Positions 1-11,026 of a DNA stretch of 64,000 nucleotides are shown piece after piece. The stretch comes from Ramazzottius varieornatus (taxonomy: Eukaryota > Tardigrada > Eutardigrada > Parachela > Ramazzottiidae): assembly GCA_001949185.1 (NCBI GenBank), contig BDGG01000001.1:2931324-2995323 (forward strand). The letters run 5' to 3'. The notes under the pieces were generated by a model. That model was given only the letters and a program-made list of their open reading frames with translations, was not told the origin of the DNA and did no database searches. Made by a program: the position numbers and the translations under genes. Every line of letters begins with the position of its first letter. Position 1 is the stretch's first letter.

Positions 1-2469
1 TTTGATGAAACCGTAGGCCGATGCCAGGACGAGACCGCGTCAGTGTGTGGACCGCGAGTCTTCTTCCAGCAAAGAGCTCTCAATCCAGCAAACTTTGGGG
101 TAAGATCCTTGGCAATAATATTTTGTATTTCGCTACCGATATTGATCGAACTGTTTTTAGTTTGGACAGGAAGGTGCCTCGGAAGGAGTTCCTGTAGGAA
201 TCTGCGGAGGTCGGGTAGGGCTCTTTGCGGACATCAGTAGCGGCTGCCATAACTTTTTCATGTGCCACGCGAATGGGTCTTTGGTGAACCAGTCGTGCCC
301 AGGTTCCTTGCTCTTCAACGAGAGAAGCTTCATGTGTGACTGGCCGACAAACGTTCGGTGTGGAGAAACTGCTGTTCAGTCTCAGAATCTCCTGCTGGGC
401 ATGCCTGTCGGACCACGGTTCAATCCCGTAAGCGACGAATGGTCCAGCTCCTTTTCATATTTTGAGTTCTGCCACCTCGTTCTCTATCTCATCGACTCGA
501 TAACATTTTCCACAGATAGATCCGTCTGGAAATGTGTTGTTTATACCGGGCTCTATACCTGGTTCCCTGTTCCAAGTCCCAAGTTTCGGTGAACAATCGC
601 CAAACGATCCATTTTCTCGGAGTATGACGCCGTTCCAGCTGTCACCATCAGAACAAGCGTCCATCGATTTCCCGAAGTACTCGGCCGATGGCAAGCACTT
701 GGAGCTCGCCTTGGGCTCTTCCAACCCATCAAGATTTTCTCCCGTCGACGCCTACGGTCGACCGCATCCCGGTGTGGTAGACACAAACCTTCGACTCCAC
801 CCTCAACTACCCGTCTCCCTTCAAGGTTCGAGGATGGTCGGTGAATCGTATAGTCCCTATGGATCCAGAGTAAAATGGCTTGCTCGGCGGATGACGACGA
901 CGACAACTGCAGCACCTACTACAACAGGCCTACCAACTACCACCGGCAGACCAGGTACTGAAAACATGCTAAGTACTGTATGACGATATCGCGAGCACCA
1001 GCGAAACAATTCACATTGTTATTACCACTGTTTCTTGCAGGGTGGGAAGAGGGGGAGTACGAGCCAGAAGAAGGTGTGATGCCACCGGCTGTCACCACCA
1101 CGGCCATCCCGCTTCCCGCTGCTACCACCACCCCGATCGCTGTTGTACGGTCCATGCCGCTGATGTACGACCCTCTCCTAGGTTATAGCAACCTGAATCA
1201 TCCGCTCAGCGATGCCATCAAGCCAAAGAGCAAAATACCGACGAGTACGATGGATCCCGTGAAGAGTTTCGGGGTAGACTGTTACGGAAAGAAGGGCTAC
1301 TTCTTGTCACCCGGAACCTCTTGCAAGAGCTATGTCTTCTGCAAACCTCATGGGGCTATATACTCGTTCACCTGTCCTGGTGAATACCTTTACAACGCAG
1401 AAAAAGGTTCGTATACATACTTGGGTCCATCACAGAGAATTTTGCAGGACAGTCCCAGTTTTCCCCCTCTTGTTTCAGAAATATGTGACTGGCCAGACAA
1501 TGTCATTTGCGCATCGACAAGCTCTCGTACCGCTCCGAAAGGTTCTCTCAGAAGGTGGCGACGCGCACTTGCTTCGAGCAACGTTGCGATTGATACCTTG
1601 TCGACTAGCGCTATCGGGGTAGTGGACTCCAGTTTTGTCTGTCCCAACGCTAGCGGTTATTTTGCCAACCAAGACGATAGCTGCTTCAGGTAAGTCTGAT
1701 CCTCGCACATCCAGGACATCTCTGACTTCAAAGGTGATCCACAGCTTACTGATCCTTCATTTTAGTTTCTTCTATTGTGATGAGAACCAGACTGCCACCA
1801 GACACGAATGTCAAGATCGCAACCTCCGGTTCGACGAAGCGCGCGGAGTATGCGAATGGAGCACCAGAGTTCGATGCGGTAACGGTAGTTTGACGGCCGA
1901 CTCGACCATGAGTTCGACCATCAATGTTTCCCAGAATTTCTCTGTACGTTCTTTGGAAGTGAATACAACTTATACAAGCAGTACACTTGATTGGTTTGTT
2001 CAAATCCTCGTATTGGCAGGTTGCTTCGAGTTTGCCGCACGATTGTCCATTCACCGGGTTCTTCGCTGATTTCTCATCAGGCTGTAGAAATTTCTCCTTC
2101 TGTCCGACTACGGAAGGGCCTCGTCTCATCTTTCGCTGTCCTGAAGGTCTTCTGTATGACGACAGCAAGGGAAAATGTCAGAATGCAGCGGTAGTAACCT
2201 GTACGCGACATAAACAGTCACGGTCATTCGGGGCAAAGGTAAAACTCGTTACAAGGACGCGGTTAGTATCGTCCAATGCCGACTCACCCGTTGATTGCCG
2301 AAATCAGCGGGGTCTTTTTGCTGACCCGAAAAGCCATTGCGCTAATTTTTTCTATTGTTCTCCGCAAGGCCTTAAGTTTGAGTACGCCTGTCCTGAGGGG
2401 ATGGCTTTCAATAATGCGGTTAAGGCTTGCGATGATCTACTAAATTCCAGCTGCTCTTTGATACCGTAG
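1..2469 (+). CDS. Secreted multi-domain CBM14 (peritrophin-A) chitin-binding protein, 5' part missing
   Basis: Seven exons are visible: 1-99, 170-427, 516-954, 1041-1406, 1479-1689, 1766-1943, 2020-2469 (stop TAG). Introns are about 70-90 bp and every GT-AG join keeps frame. About 666 residues are present and the start lies before the window. The six-cysteine CBM14 pattern is seen as a domain tail at nt 1-48, then full domains near nt 190-355, 1278-1512, 1636-1880, 2044-2205 and 2292-2454, with typical pieces such as GLFADISSGCHNFFMC and CDWPTNVRC. Two domains are split by introns. A Thr/Pro-rich linker near nt 890-950 is probably O-glycosylated. The family binds chitin outside the cell, in cuticle or peritrophic matrix. 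The number of domains and the linkers are seen; the exact matrix is not known. Confidence in family is high, in orthology low. Confidence 0.93.
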
Positions 2470-2837
2470 TTTCTTTACTTAGCTCAACCGTGAGCTGCTT
2501 GGATTTTAGAATTTGTTTATTATACCTGCAATTCGAGTAACGTCTCTTTGTGCGCTCAATAAACTGTACGTATTCAAACCGTACGTGGGAACCTGACGCG
2601 TTCCAGACTATGCACAGCAGTTCTAGTGTTGTCCAGAAAGAAGAAAGCATGACTTTCAAAGCCCTTAGTCAGTGGATTTCTCTACTATCACGAGGCAGCG
2701 TTCCACTACGGTCTTACTGTATGCGGGAAGCTGCAACAATATCTGCAGAGTCACTCGCTTAGAATCACCCTTGGATCGAACTTCCGGGTCCAGGGAGCGG
2801 TTTTGAATCCCAACACCGAATACATACCTCATTGAAT
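2470..2837. other. Intergenic, CBM14 gene to SLC26 gene
   Basis: Apart from the AATAAA at 2558 I see no gene. The SLC26 promoter must lie here because its ATG is at 2838. No clear TATA box was found. Confidence 0.6.
2558..2563 (+). terminator. Poly(A) signal AATAAA after the CBM14 gene
   Basis: A canonical AATAAA lies 89 nt after the stop codon of the chitin-binding gene, in the right orientation. Confidence 0.55.
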
Positions 2838-5800
2838 ATGTCTGGAGAAGGTAATCTGATCAACTTGGTACTAACCATCTGTATGCATTCACACATGACC
2901 AATCTCTTTTCAGAGCTGGACCTGGATTTCAAATATCGCAAAGGAGACCCTCAAAGATCGGCAGAAAGAACCTTCTTGACGCCCGAAATATTGGAATTGT
3001 ATGGAGAGTCCGAGGTACCTCACCCGAAAAATTTCCGTCATGAGCCGCCGGGACGAGTTTTAACTGCGGAAGTGCTGGAACTATACGGAGAGGAAGTCGA
3101 CGCAATGGCACAGCCAAAGGCCCTGGTATGGGAAAATGTCCGGGATGCCCTCAATGGTATCAGGTGAGCGACAGCTATCTGGCTCAGGAGGATATATATA
3201 TATATATATATGGCGGCCTATCCAATGGTGCGGTTTTATGCCATAGACCTCTCCTCCGAAGGAGACTGTACGGAGCGAACAAGTCATCCCAAGAGTTTCT
3301 CTCATCGTCGTTCCCTTTGTTTTCCCGTCTGAAGCACTACCAGGCTGCTTGGATTCCACGTGACATATTGGCTGGTTTTATCGTCGGAATGATTCAATTC
3401 ACTCAAGGTACCTCGTACCGACGTTCCTCAAATTACAGTGCGAAGATTGTCGGTCTTTACATTATTCGCTCCTAGTTTTCGGAAACTCTCAAACCGCCAC
3501 CGTAAGGCCGACCAGTGGTCTCAACATCTTGCTGTTTCCGGGCCTGGTCTATGCATTCATGGCCAGCTCCCTGTACAACTCTTTGGGCGGTACTACTATC
3601 GCCGTCGCTACTCTGCGGGTATCATTGGGATACATTGAAGACCAACACTATCCAGGCGGTATGAATGGAAAACACAAGATGACTGACACGGAACTGATGG
3701 ACCTGCATACTTACATCGCTCCTGGTATCGCTTTCATCGCCGGCTTCGTGCAGGTACGTCAACTGCGCTTTCCAATGCCACTGTCCACCGTAAAGATTCA
3801 CCGAAGCTTTATCCGTTCGATCTTCCAGATTGGTTTGGGGTTCTTGAAGCTGGGCTTCCTGTATGGGATACTGTCACCTAATGTGATGGAGCCGTTCTTT
3901 CTGGCCTGCTTCCTCCAGTCTATCTGCGGCAAAGTTCCATCTGCTTTCGGACTGGAACCACCTGTGATTTTCGGGTTCGCCCAACAGTTTCAGGTACGAC
4001 TCTCTGCTCCTACTCTCTGCTCGTACTCGTACCGTCACTCTGCTGCGGTACGTATCTAGACGTCTAATCATATGTGTCGGCTTCACTTTAGTATCTCTAC
4101 TTTTTCCTCACAAACCTCGGGTCTATCAACGGGTGGGAAACACTGCTGTCCTTCGCGATGGCCTCCACTGTTCTGGTCTTCAGGGAATTCTGGCAGCCAC
4201 GCATATTCACTCGTTATCGGCTGGTGGCACCGATCGAATTCATACTGTTCGTAATCTTCAGCATAATCAGCTACTTAGCCGACTTCCGAGGAAAAGGCAT
4301 CCGGGTAGTCGGAAGTTATTCGTATGGGTAATTTTGTTATCGAATGTGGACGATAATTCGTATGTACGACGGCGGCGCACCAAAGCCTTTTGCATCGTTC
4401 TCTGTAGGGTTCCTCGACCGACGGTTCCTGACCTGTCGTACGGCTGGCCGATGGCGTTCGCCGGAATTGTTTTGGCCATTGTGACTTACAGCGCTACACT
4501 AGACTCCGCCAAAGTTCTGGCCAGGAAACATGATCCTCCAGTTTCGGCGAACCAAGAGCTTCTGGCGCTCGGTGTCGCTCACGTCTTTGGCTCGTTCTTC
4601 GCGTGCTTCCCCGTTGGAGCGCCGATAGGGCGAGGAAGAGTCAATCAGTCCATGGGAAGTCGTTCACAGCTGTCGACGTGAGCATACACGTGTTTTTCAT
4701 GAGACCGAAGGAGAATGATTTTGCAAGTTCAACTCAACCATGGACAGTCATACCAAACTTTGGTTACACTGTCCGATTCATTTAAGTGCCCTGTCGTTAG
4801 TAGGGATAATGGTTGCAGGCTGGTAGCTTGTGTTTTCGCCGGTATTGTGATCGGATACGCTGGACCAGCTATCCAGTATCTTCCTCTGGTACGTCTTATT
4901 GCGCGTTCGGACTAAATGGTTATCCTGTTCTAAGTTGTACCGGCAAATTGCAGTGTGTCGTCTCGACCAACATGATTTTGTTCCTCAGCATGTCCCTCAC
5001 TGCCTTCAAAGAACTTCCCAGATTGTGGGCCTTTAACAATATCGACGCTGTAGGTACGTGATCTTAATCTGTTAGCCCAAAGCCTTACTCCGGTTTGTTT
5101 TAGGCAGTGTGGATCCTTACATTCGCTTGTGGGATGTTACTGAACGTTCAAGTTGGGTTGTTCGTGGGAGTCAGTGTATCGTTGCTAAGCCTTATCGTTC
5201 GAAGTCAACGGTAATCTATTTCTCAAAGCATTACGGCCTGAACCAACAGTGCGCGACCCTTTTTCTTCTTTGCTATACAGGCCTAAGGTTCGGGTGTTGG
5301 GATTACTGAAAGACACTCAGTGGGGGATCGCCGCGTTGAAGCACCATTCAGAAATAGTCCGTACTGCAGCTCTTTTGAAATTTGCTCACGGAACAGATTT
5401 TGCACCTATCAACCGCCATTGCTTGTTGTACAGGCAAGTGAATTACCGGGAGTGCGTATCCTGCAAATCCAGAGTCCTGTAAACTATGCCAATGCAGACT
5501 ACCTGGTTAAAGAAGTCATGAATCTCGCCCTCGAGCCATACGAAGCCAATGCTGTCCCGCCACCACTCCCCGCTACAGCGTTTGCAGACAGACGTCCGGA
5601 TGACGGCGATCCTTTTCGGCATACCACAGTCTCGGACGTTTTCAACTCCAAAGTAACACATCTCATCGTATCACGGAAACTCGCATGTTATGTTTCATGA
5701 TGTTCTAGAACCCTGCAGTTCGAGCACTTGCATACTCCCGCTCGCTTACTAGCTTGGGCTTGCGACCGCGCAAATCCATATATGATTTTCCTCAACGCGT

Positions 5801-6980
5801 TAATGGACCAAGGACGACCTTCAGCAACCCCGCAGTCTCTACTCAACCAACCCTCGGTGGCAAAAACACCGCAACCCGTGTGGTGTTAGATATGGGTAGC
5901 GTCGGGTATATAGACACTGTCGGCATTCGCGCGCTGGAGCAAATTGCGTCGGATGCAAAGATTCGCCGTGTAGAAATTATCCTTGCACAATGCACAGGTG
6001 ACTTGTTCATATCTTCAATGCTCCTCTGTACCTTAACACTCATAATACCGATACAACTCGGGTACAACTCGGTTTCGCAGCGCACGGTTACCTGACCGCA
6101 AATCTCTTCCTGTGCAGCTCTGGCGGTTCAGTATTTTTTGTTTGCCTGTAGTGGCAAGTTCTCTATGACATGTAGCTGGTGACCGCTGGCTAAACACTAC
6201 GTACGGGATTAGAAATATTAGACAAAACATCGCAAGTTGCTCGTGGTGTTTCGAAATATGGCGCAGCCCATGACGTCACGAACGATACTACCACTGGTGG
6301 CGCCGCCAAGGTGGCAAGAAGTAAATTCAATTTTTTCAGATTTCTATTTTACGCATTGCCATTTTACGCATTGCCATTTTACGCATTGCCCTGTCCCAGA
6401 AAGACTGAGCGAAGAACGATGATTGTTTGTGGTTCATGTAACGTTCATGTTTGTGCAGCGCGCAGATTAACGAAGCAGAGTGTTGTTTGTTTAGATTGCA
6501 GCAAAAAGAAATCGAAATAAGTGTAGCGAAAAGTAAAATGAAATACATTGGCGTACCCCGGTCATGTGGCGGAACATTACGTTGGTTTTGCGCAGTAACA
6601 TTCGCAACTTCACGGGGGATCACCGTGATTGGTCTATACACGCCTCTATCGTGCTACCAGCCAGTTAAAAGGCTGCGAAACTTAGTTGTACCCCCGGTAT
6701 TCTGCCAGCATGAAATTGCCCGGTATTACAAGTGTTAAGGACGAACATTTCTACAGGACCGCTGCTGAGACAACTCCAGGAGCTCGCGACCCATAAGATT
6801 ATACCCCAACGCAACATATTCCCCAGCGTGGTGGACGCTGTTGTTGAGTCTATTGGGCGTAACCGCATCAAGTCGGTTCCCGCCGATGGTCTGGTCGAAG
6901 AGTACGAGGATGATCGATTTTGGGATCTGCCTGTTGTCCCGGTTGAAGGTCTACCTGTAGTCGACTACCATCAAGACTAA
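2838..6980 (+). CDS. SLC26/SulP-family anion transporter with STAS domain
   Basis: Fourteen exons: 2838-2850, 2914-3163, 3247-3407, 3476-3753, 3829-3993, 4092-4327, 4408-4677, 4819-4888, 4954-5049, 5104-5210, 5281-5356, 5434-5652, 5709-5997, 6757-6980 (TAA). This gives about 817 residues, normal for SLC26. The N-terminus is cytosolic and hydrophilic. The membrane domain runs from about residue 120 to 540, with SulP hallmarks such as GLGFLKLGFL and ELLALGVAHVFGSFFACFPV followed by the residues that match the conserved serine/arginine stretch. The C-terminal STAS domain (about 580-790) contains VRILQIQSPVNYANADYL and VVLDMGSVGYIDTVGIRAL. The family exchanges sulfate, chloride, bicarbonate or oxalate across the plasma membrane; the substrate cannot be read from sequence. 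Odd points: the start of the membrane domain (around nt 3476-3530) is divergent, one donor (5357) is a weak GTCCGT, and the last intron is 759 bp and carries a foldback element. Confidence 0.92.
3191..3211. repeat. (TA)n microsatellite in SLC26 intron
   Basis: About ten TA units lie in the second intron of the SLC26 gene. Confidence 0.85.
6031..6740. mobile_element. Foldback/MITE-like element in the last SLC26 intron
   Basis: The ends are inverted repeats: 6031-6050 (CCTTAACACTCATAATACCG) matches the reverse complement of 6721-6740 at 18 of 20 bases, and a second inner block (GGTACAACT...TTTCGCAGC near 6061-6080) matches near 6670-6696. The element is about 710 bp and explains why this intron is 759 bp while the others are about 70. 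It has no convincing coding frame. No clear target duplication was seen. Inside it lies a 15-bp triplet repeat at 6349-6393. Confidence 0.7.
6349..6393. repeat. 15-bp tandem repeat, three units
   Basis: The unit ATTTTACGCATTGCC is repeated three times in a row inside the foldback element of the SLC26 intron. Confidence 0.85.
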
Positions 6981-8779
6981 AACGCTAACCGGAATTCACT
7001 GTGCCAGACAAGTGCAGTTACGTTATGTAGTTTATGTGATATCTAGGGTCTTCCGGTAGGTGGAGTGTACTCGAACCGCAAATTTGGTAAAATTGACCAC
7101 CGCTAGCCAGTGAAGCGTTAGCCAGGAAGCCGCGTTAATCGGTAATACGTCACCGTAGACGGGCCTCTCGCCCCTATCGACGAGGGACTTCACCAGATCG
7201 TAGCGCCCCGATGATCTTGCCAACGTAGCCTCCACTTGGACCTCCATCCGGTCCCAGAGAGACGTATGTAACAGGCACATCCACTTCATTAAAACTGCTG
7301 AACTTAGAGAATGCTTCAGTAGGTACTCGAAGAACGACAAATTCTTGCCGAGGTCGCCATAATGTTTTTCCCTAGTCACACGCTCGGCATGTTCGTCCGT
7401 TATAGACTACCAAGTCGGAAACCGTGTGGTAGAGTGTACGTGGGGAGAAAGCTCGTTTTAATTAGTCAGCCTATACCGGACTTGTAAAGTTAACCACCGT
7501 TTTGCTACATGGTGCTTGATTGGTCAGTTGATTGTCGGTCCAGGCTCAGGGGGTTTCTCGTTTCGGAATTGAGAGTCTCCTGGATGCTGTGAATCCTCAC
7601 ATCGAATTCAACTGGAACCACTCGATAGCCCGTTGTTACATCTATCAATTTACTCATAAACATTCGGGCATGGCGGTGTGAAAACAGAAATGTTGGCTAA
7701 CTTTGCAAGTTCGGTGTAGGCGGGCTGACTATACACGTTTTACCTCCTAATCATTTGTTCGTTTCATGAAAATTATATCATGATAATACAGCTAGCTGAT
7801 GATCTACATTAATTTGCATTCAGAGGACCAAATGGTAGACATATCAAAGATCCCACCTTTCTTTGCCCGTATGCTTGTACTACAGCAATTGTAATTGTGG
7901 CCACTGGCCAAGAACTAACGGAGCTTACGGAGTTACGGTACGTACGATTATTCGATTAGCGACGCCGGGAATTCATCTTTAATTTCAAGGCTGGAAGGAC
8001 ATGCGGAACTTGTTGTTGCACAACAATCACACCTGGGTCCAATGTGTTTGCGGAAAATTGCGTGAAATCATACACGTTTTTTTTTCGGTTCTCGTTGTTG
8101 AGCGTTCAACGCCAATCCTTGCTATTTGACTGCGGGTGCGTCAGAATTAAAACCCGTGAGATTTCGACCCTTGGACGGACTGATGGAGACCATCGACTGT
8201 TATCGATGACGTATTTCCCTCGGAGGGGGGCTTGTTTCAGTGTCGTTGTGGTCAGGTGGTGGAATTAAGAAGAAACGTTGGAGGTTGGAATGTAATGCCA
8301 TTTACCAGGTCCTGGTTTAATCCCACCAGGGAAGACTTGCCTGGAGGCGATAACGGATTCTGACGGCCTGATATTACCTGACAAACAAGGCTAGGTTGAT
8401 TGTGCTTCTTTGTTTTGATATGAGTCATAGGGCAAAAGCAAAGTAGGCAGTCTCGCCAGTCTTTCTGCAGCCTTTGCGAAGAGTTGTTTGTTGCGCATTT
8501 TGGTGGTCGCTACTCGCTAGTTTTCCTACTTGTTTATTAACCATTAATCCATTACTTATTGCCTGTTGATCTAACCGGATTCATTCTAAACGTTCAAGTT
8601 GTTTCTACTTTCTACGGTTGGAAACCTGACCCGTAACTAATGCCAGGTAGGACGGGAAGATAGCCAGATATGATAGAGACTTTCGCTTTTACGGGAATCC
8701 ATTGTCATTCCCTTGGTGCTCATTTCGATGTCAGCTTCTTATAATTTATGATGTAAAATGTTCGTATTTGGTTTCAGAC
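6981..8779. other. Intergenic 1.8 kb, SLC26 gene to NYN gene
   Basis: No gene recognised. It contains an inverted repeat (next entry). A minus-strand frame at 7379-7032 (115 codons) has no recognisable domain and overlaps this repeat-rich part, so it is not called. Confidence 0.6.
7434..7755. repeat. Probable degenerate foldback element
   Basis: Sequence at 7465-7496 (GTCAGCCTATACCGGACTTG onward) matches the reverse complement of 7694-7728 with about 80% identity, giving two arms of about 35 bp around a 200-bp centre. A related piece (GTAAAATTGACCACCG) also occurs directly near 7086-7101. It looks like an old terminal-inverted-repeat element. Confidence 0.5.
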
Positions 8780-10569
8780 ATGCTGCATATCTTCTGGGAT
8801 TACACGTCGTGTCCTCTCCGCAAGTCTGCGGGAGCGCCAGCAGAAATCAGGAATTCTTTCCTGAACATAGCGAAGGATCTCGACATGCCTACAACCAACT
8901 ACAGCGCTCTTGGCATACACATCTTCACACGCAACCCAAAGGTGGATTCGATCACCAATCCCACCAAGGAAATGCTAAATGAATGGAAGATGGCAGTAAG
9001 CAGACTTAACAGAAAGTATACAAATCATATCAATATTCTTTAATGGCGTACGAATAAATATCATGGGAAAAGCGACGCCACCTATCGGCCTCACCGACCT
9101 ATGTTGAAACCGGTTTACACTGTCACGTTGTCACAGGGTATTTTCTCGTGAAGCACGTGACAAATTCCTTGATTTCTAACCGGAGGGATGTATCAACCAT
9201 ACAGTGGGTTCGCTTGTTATGTCATTAAGGTAGAAGAGTAGACGGTAAGATCGTTAGTTATTACGCATGTCACGAACTTGACCTTGCTGTTTTTAGGGGG
9301 CGAAGATCCGCTACGTGAACGACGGAGTCAGTGGATCTCTGGAATACGAAGCTCGAAAATGGTTCTACTCACTGGTGAAGAAGGCGGCTTCGTCGAACTT
9401 TCTGGTCGTCACCGGTAGAAACGGATCGTTTTCTCTGTTAATTTGAAGTTGAGAGCCTAGCACAGAATTCTTGGTTACAGGAAACCGACAGTTGTGGTCG
9501 ACGGTATTCTCGTACGATGGACGAGTTGGGTTTGGCTGGGCTGTCGAGGTTCTAACAGATGGGAAGGTGACGGGTCGCGCCACATTGCACCGCTGCGCTC
9601 CAGCGGTCATTGCAGAGGCCGAATATGAATGGGATACTGCGTTAGGAGCTGTGATTCCGTATGACGGAGAGGGTAGTGGAGAGAGTGGAGAGGACGAGTT
9701 CGACGCTATTCGCACTGCGGCGAACTTGGGTTGGCCACAGTTGTTGCACTTCTCGGTTCTTAGAGTGTACTTCACCATTATATTTTTCTCTATTGGGGAC
9801 GTAGGGTCAGGAAACAGTAGCTTTAGTGATGATGAAGACGATGAGGATAGCCCAGCCGACGTCGTTCCTTTCAGCGCCAGCTTGGACTTCGCAGGTAGCC
9901 ATAAAATTAATTTCTCCGTCCGTTGATGAAACGTAATCAAGGGCAATTGCTGCTAATCGCCTAGACACACTGCAAGTTTTTTGGGACTATGAAAACTGCA
10001 ACTTGAGAAGCACTGTCGGAATGGCGAACATTCTCCAGTCCTTCGATCTGGCTGCCGCCGACAAGGGTCTATCCCAGATGTGCATCAGTATGTTCTGCAA
10101 GCACTACGAATTTGGAGTTGTGCCGACTCAGGCCACTGTCCAGGATCTGCGTTCACTGGTACGGACTGTGCCTTGAAAGAGCATGAGGTTAGGAACCTAT
10201 TGGTATATTCTAAAGTACCTTGCTTTTCCAGGGCGTCAACGTCTCCATGGCCAACGACAACGTCCCAGAAATCTGTGACGATATGATCGTCCAGGAAGTC
10301 GCAGCGCGAGCGAAGTTCGCTATGGTTGGACCAACGCTTTTGGTCACAGGTACAACCATAAGACACTTTCGTAGCTGTATAAACTCACTTACTGTAATGT
10401 GGGTTCAGGAGACCGGAAGTTGATCAAGCGAGTCCAGGCAGCGGTGCTGAAGGCTTCACCCGGTAAGCAAGATTACCTCGGTGCCTTCGAGTTCTGCGGC
10501 AACCCTAACACCAACCCTTCAAACCGGTACTGCTGGGACCCTTCCTCCGGAATTCGTCTGCAAAATTGA
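8780..10569 (+). CDS. Tandem NYN-domain protein (one degenerate, one complete module)
   Basis: Exons: 8780-8995, 9297-9414, 9481-9729, 9805-9894, 9965-10158, 10232-10349, 10409-10569 (TGA), about 381 residues. NYN domains are PIN-like RNases of the Nedd4-BP1/YacP/MARF1 group. Module 1 starts at the ATG with IFWDYTSC and ends with LVVTGNRQLW; module 2 starts with QVFWDYENC, has ICDDMIV and ends with LLVTGDRKLI. Module 2 keeps the acidic residues expected for metal binding; module 1 lost the Glu of FWDxEN and has Asn for Asp in the last motif, so it is probably a non-catalytic partner. Between them is an acidic Ser/Glu/Asp linker. The ATG lies two bases after an AG acceptor (TTTCAG at 8772-8777), so a 5' non-coding exon or trans-splicing is likely. 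A read-through of 9730-9804 is open, but the 75-bp intron gives a better protein. Related to the MARF1-like gene at 31971. Confidence 0.85.
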
Positions 10570-11026
10570 GGAGGTGGAGGTGGGTGTTTTGTTGCGACGG
10601 AGAGGCGAGCGGTACCCTCACTAGTCTTATCTGGAGCCGTGCGCCTCTCCCAGAATATTGTGTTGTTTTTCCTTAGTTTTTTACCCAACGTTGGAACGTG
10701 CTCATATTTCTGTACAGTATTTTCCGTATCGCACGCTTCTTATGGTAGCTTTGTTGTTATCGATATCCGTCCTTAACGAACTCCCGCTCGTTTTCGGGAT
10801 GTGAGCTCTCCTCACGTTCTTCTTACGATGGTCTTCTGTTTTGTTCACTAAGCCATGAGGTTGATTTTTTGTTGAACAAACTTGTAATTTTCCAAGGCGT
10901 ACATAAAAGCTATCACACTTCCATCCATGCACAGCTTAAAAATGAAAAGAGTACTACCAGATAAGAAAAAATCTCGAATAAAAGCAAGAAAACCAAAATG
11001 TCAATGTTCAGCCGAAGGGGGATTCT
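10570..11026. other. Convergent 3' intergenic, NYN gene and PPP4R1-like gene
   Basis: Two stop codons face each other across 457 bp. An AATAAA on the plus strand near 10977 may end the NYN transcript. No gene seen. Confidence 0.6.
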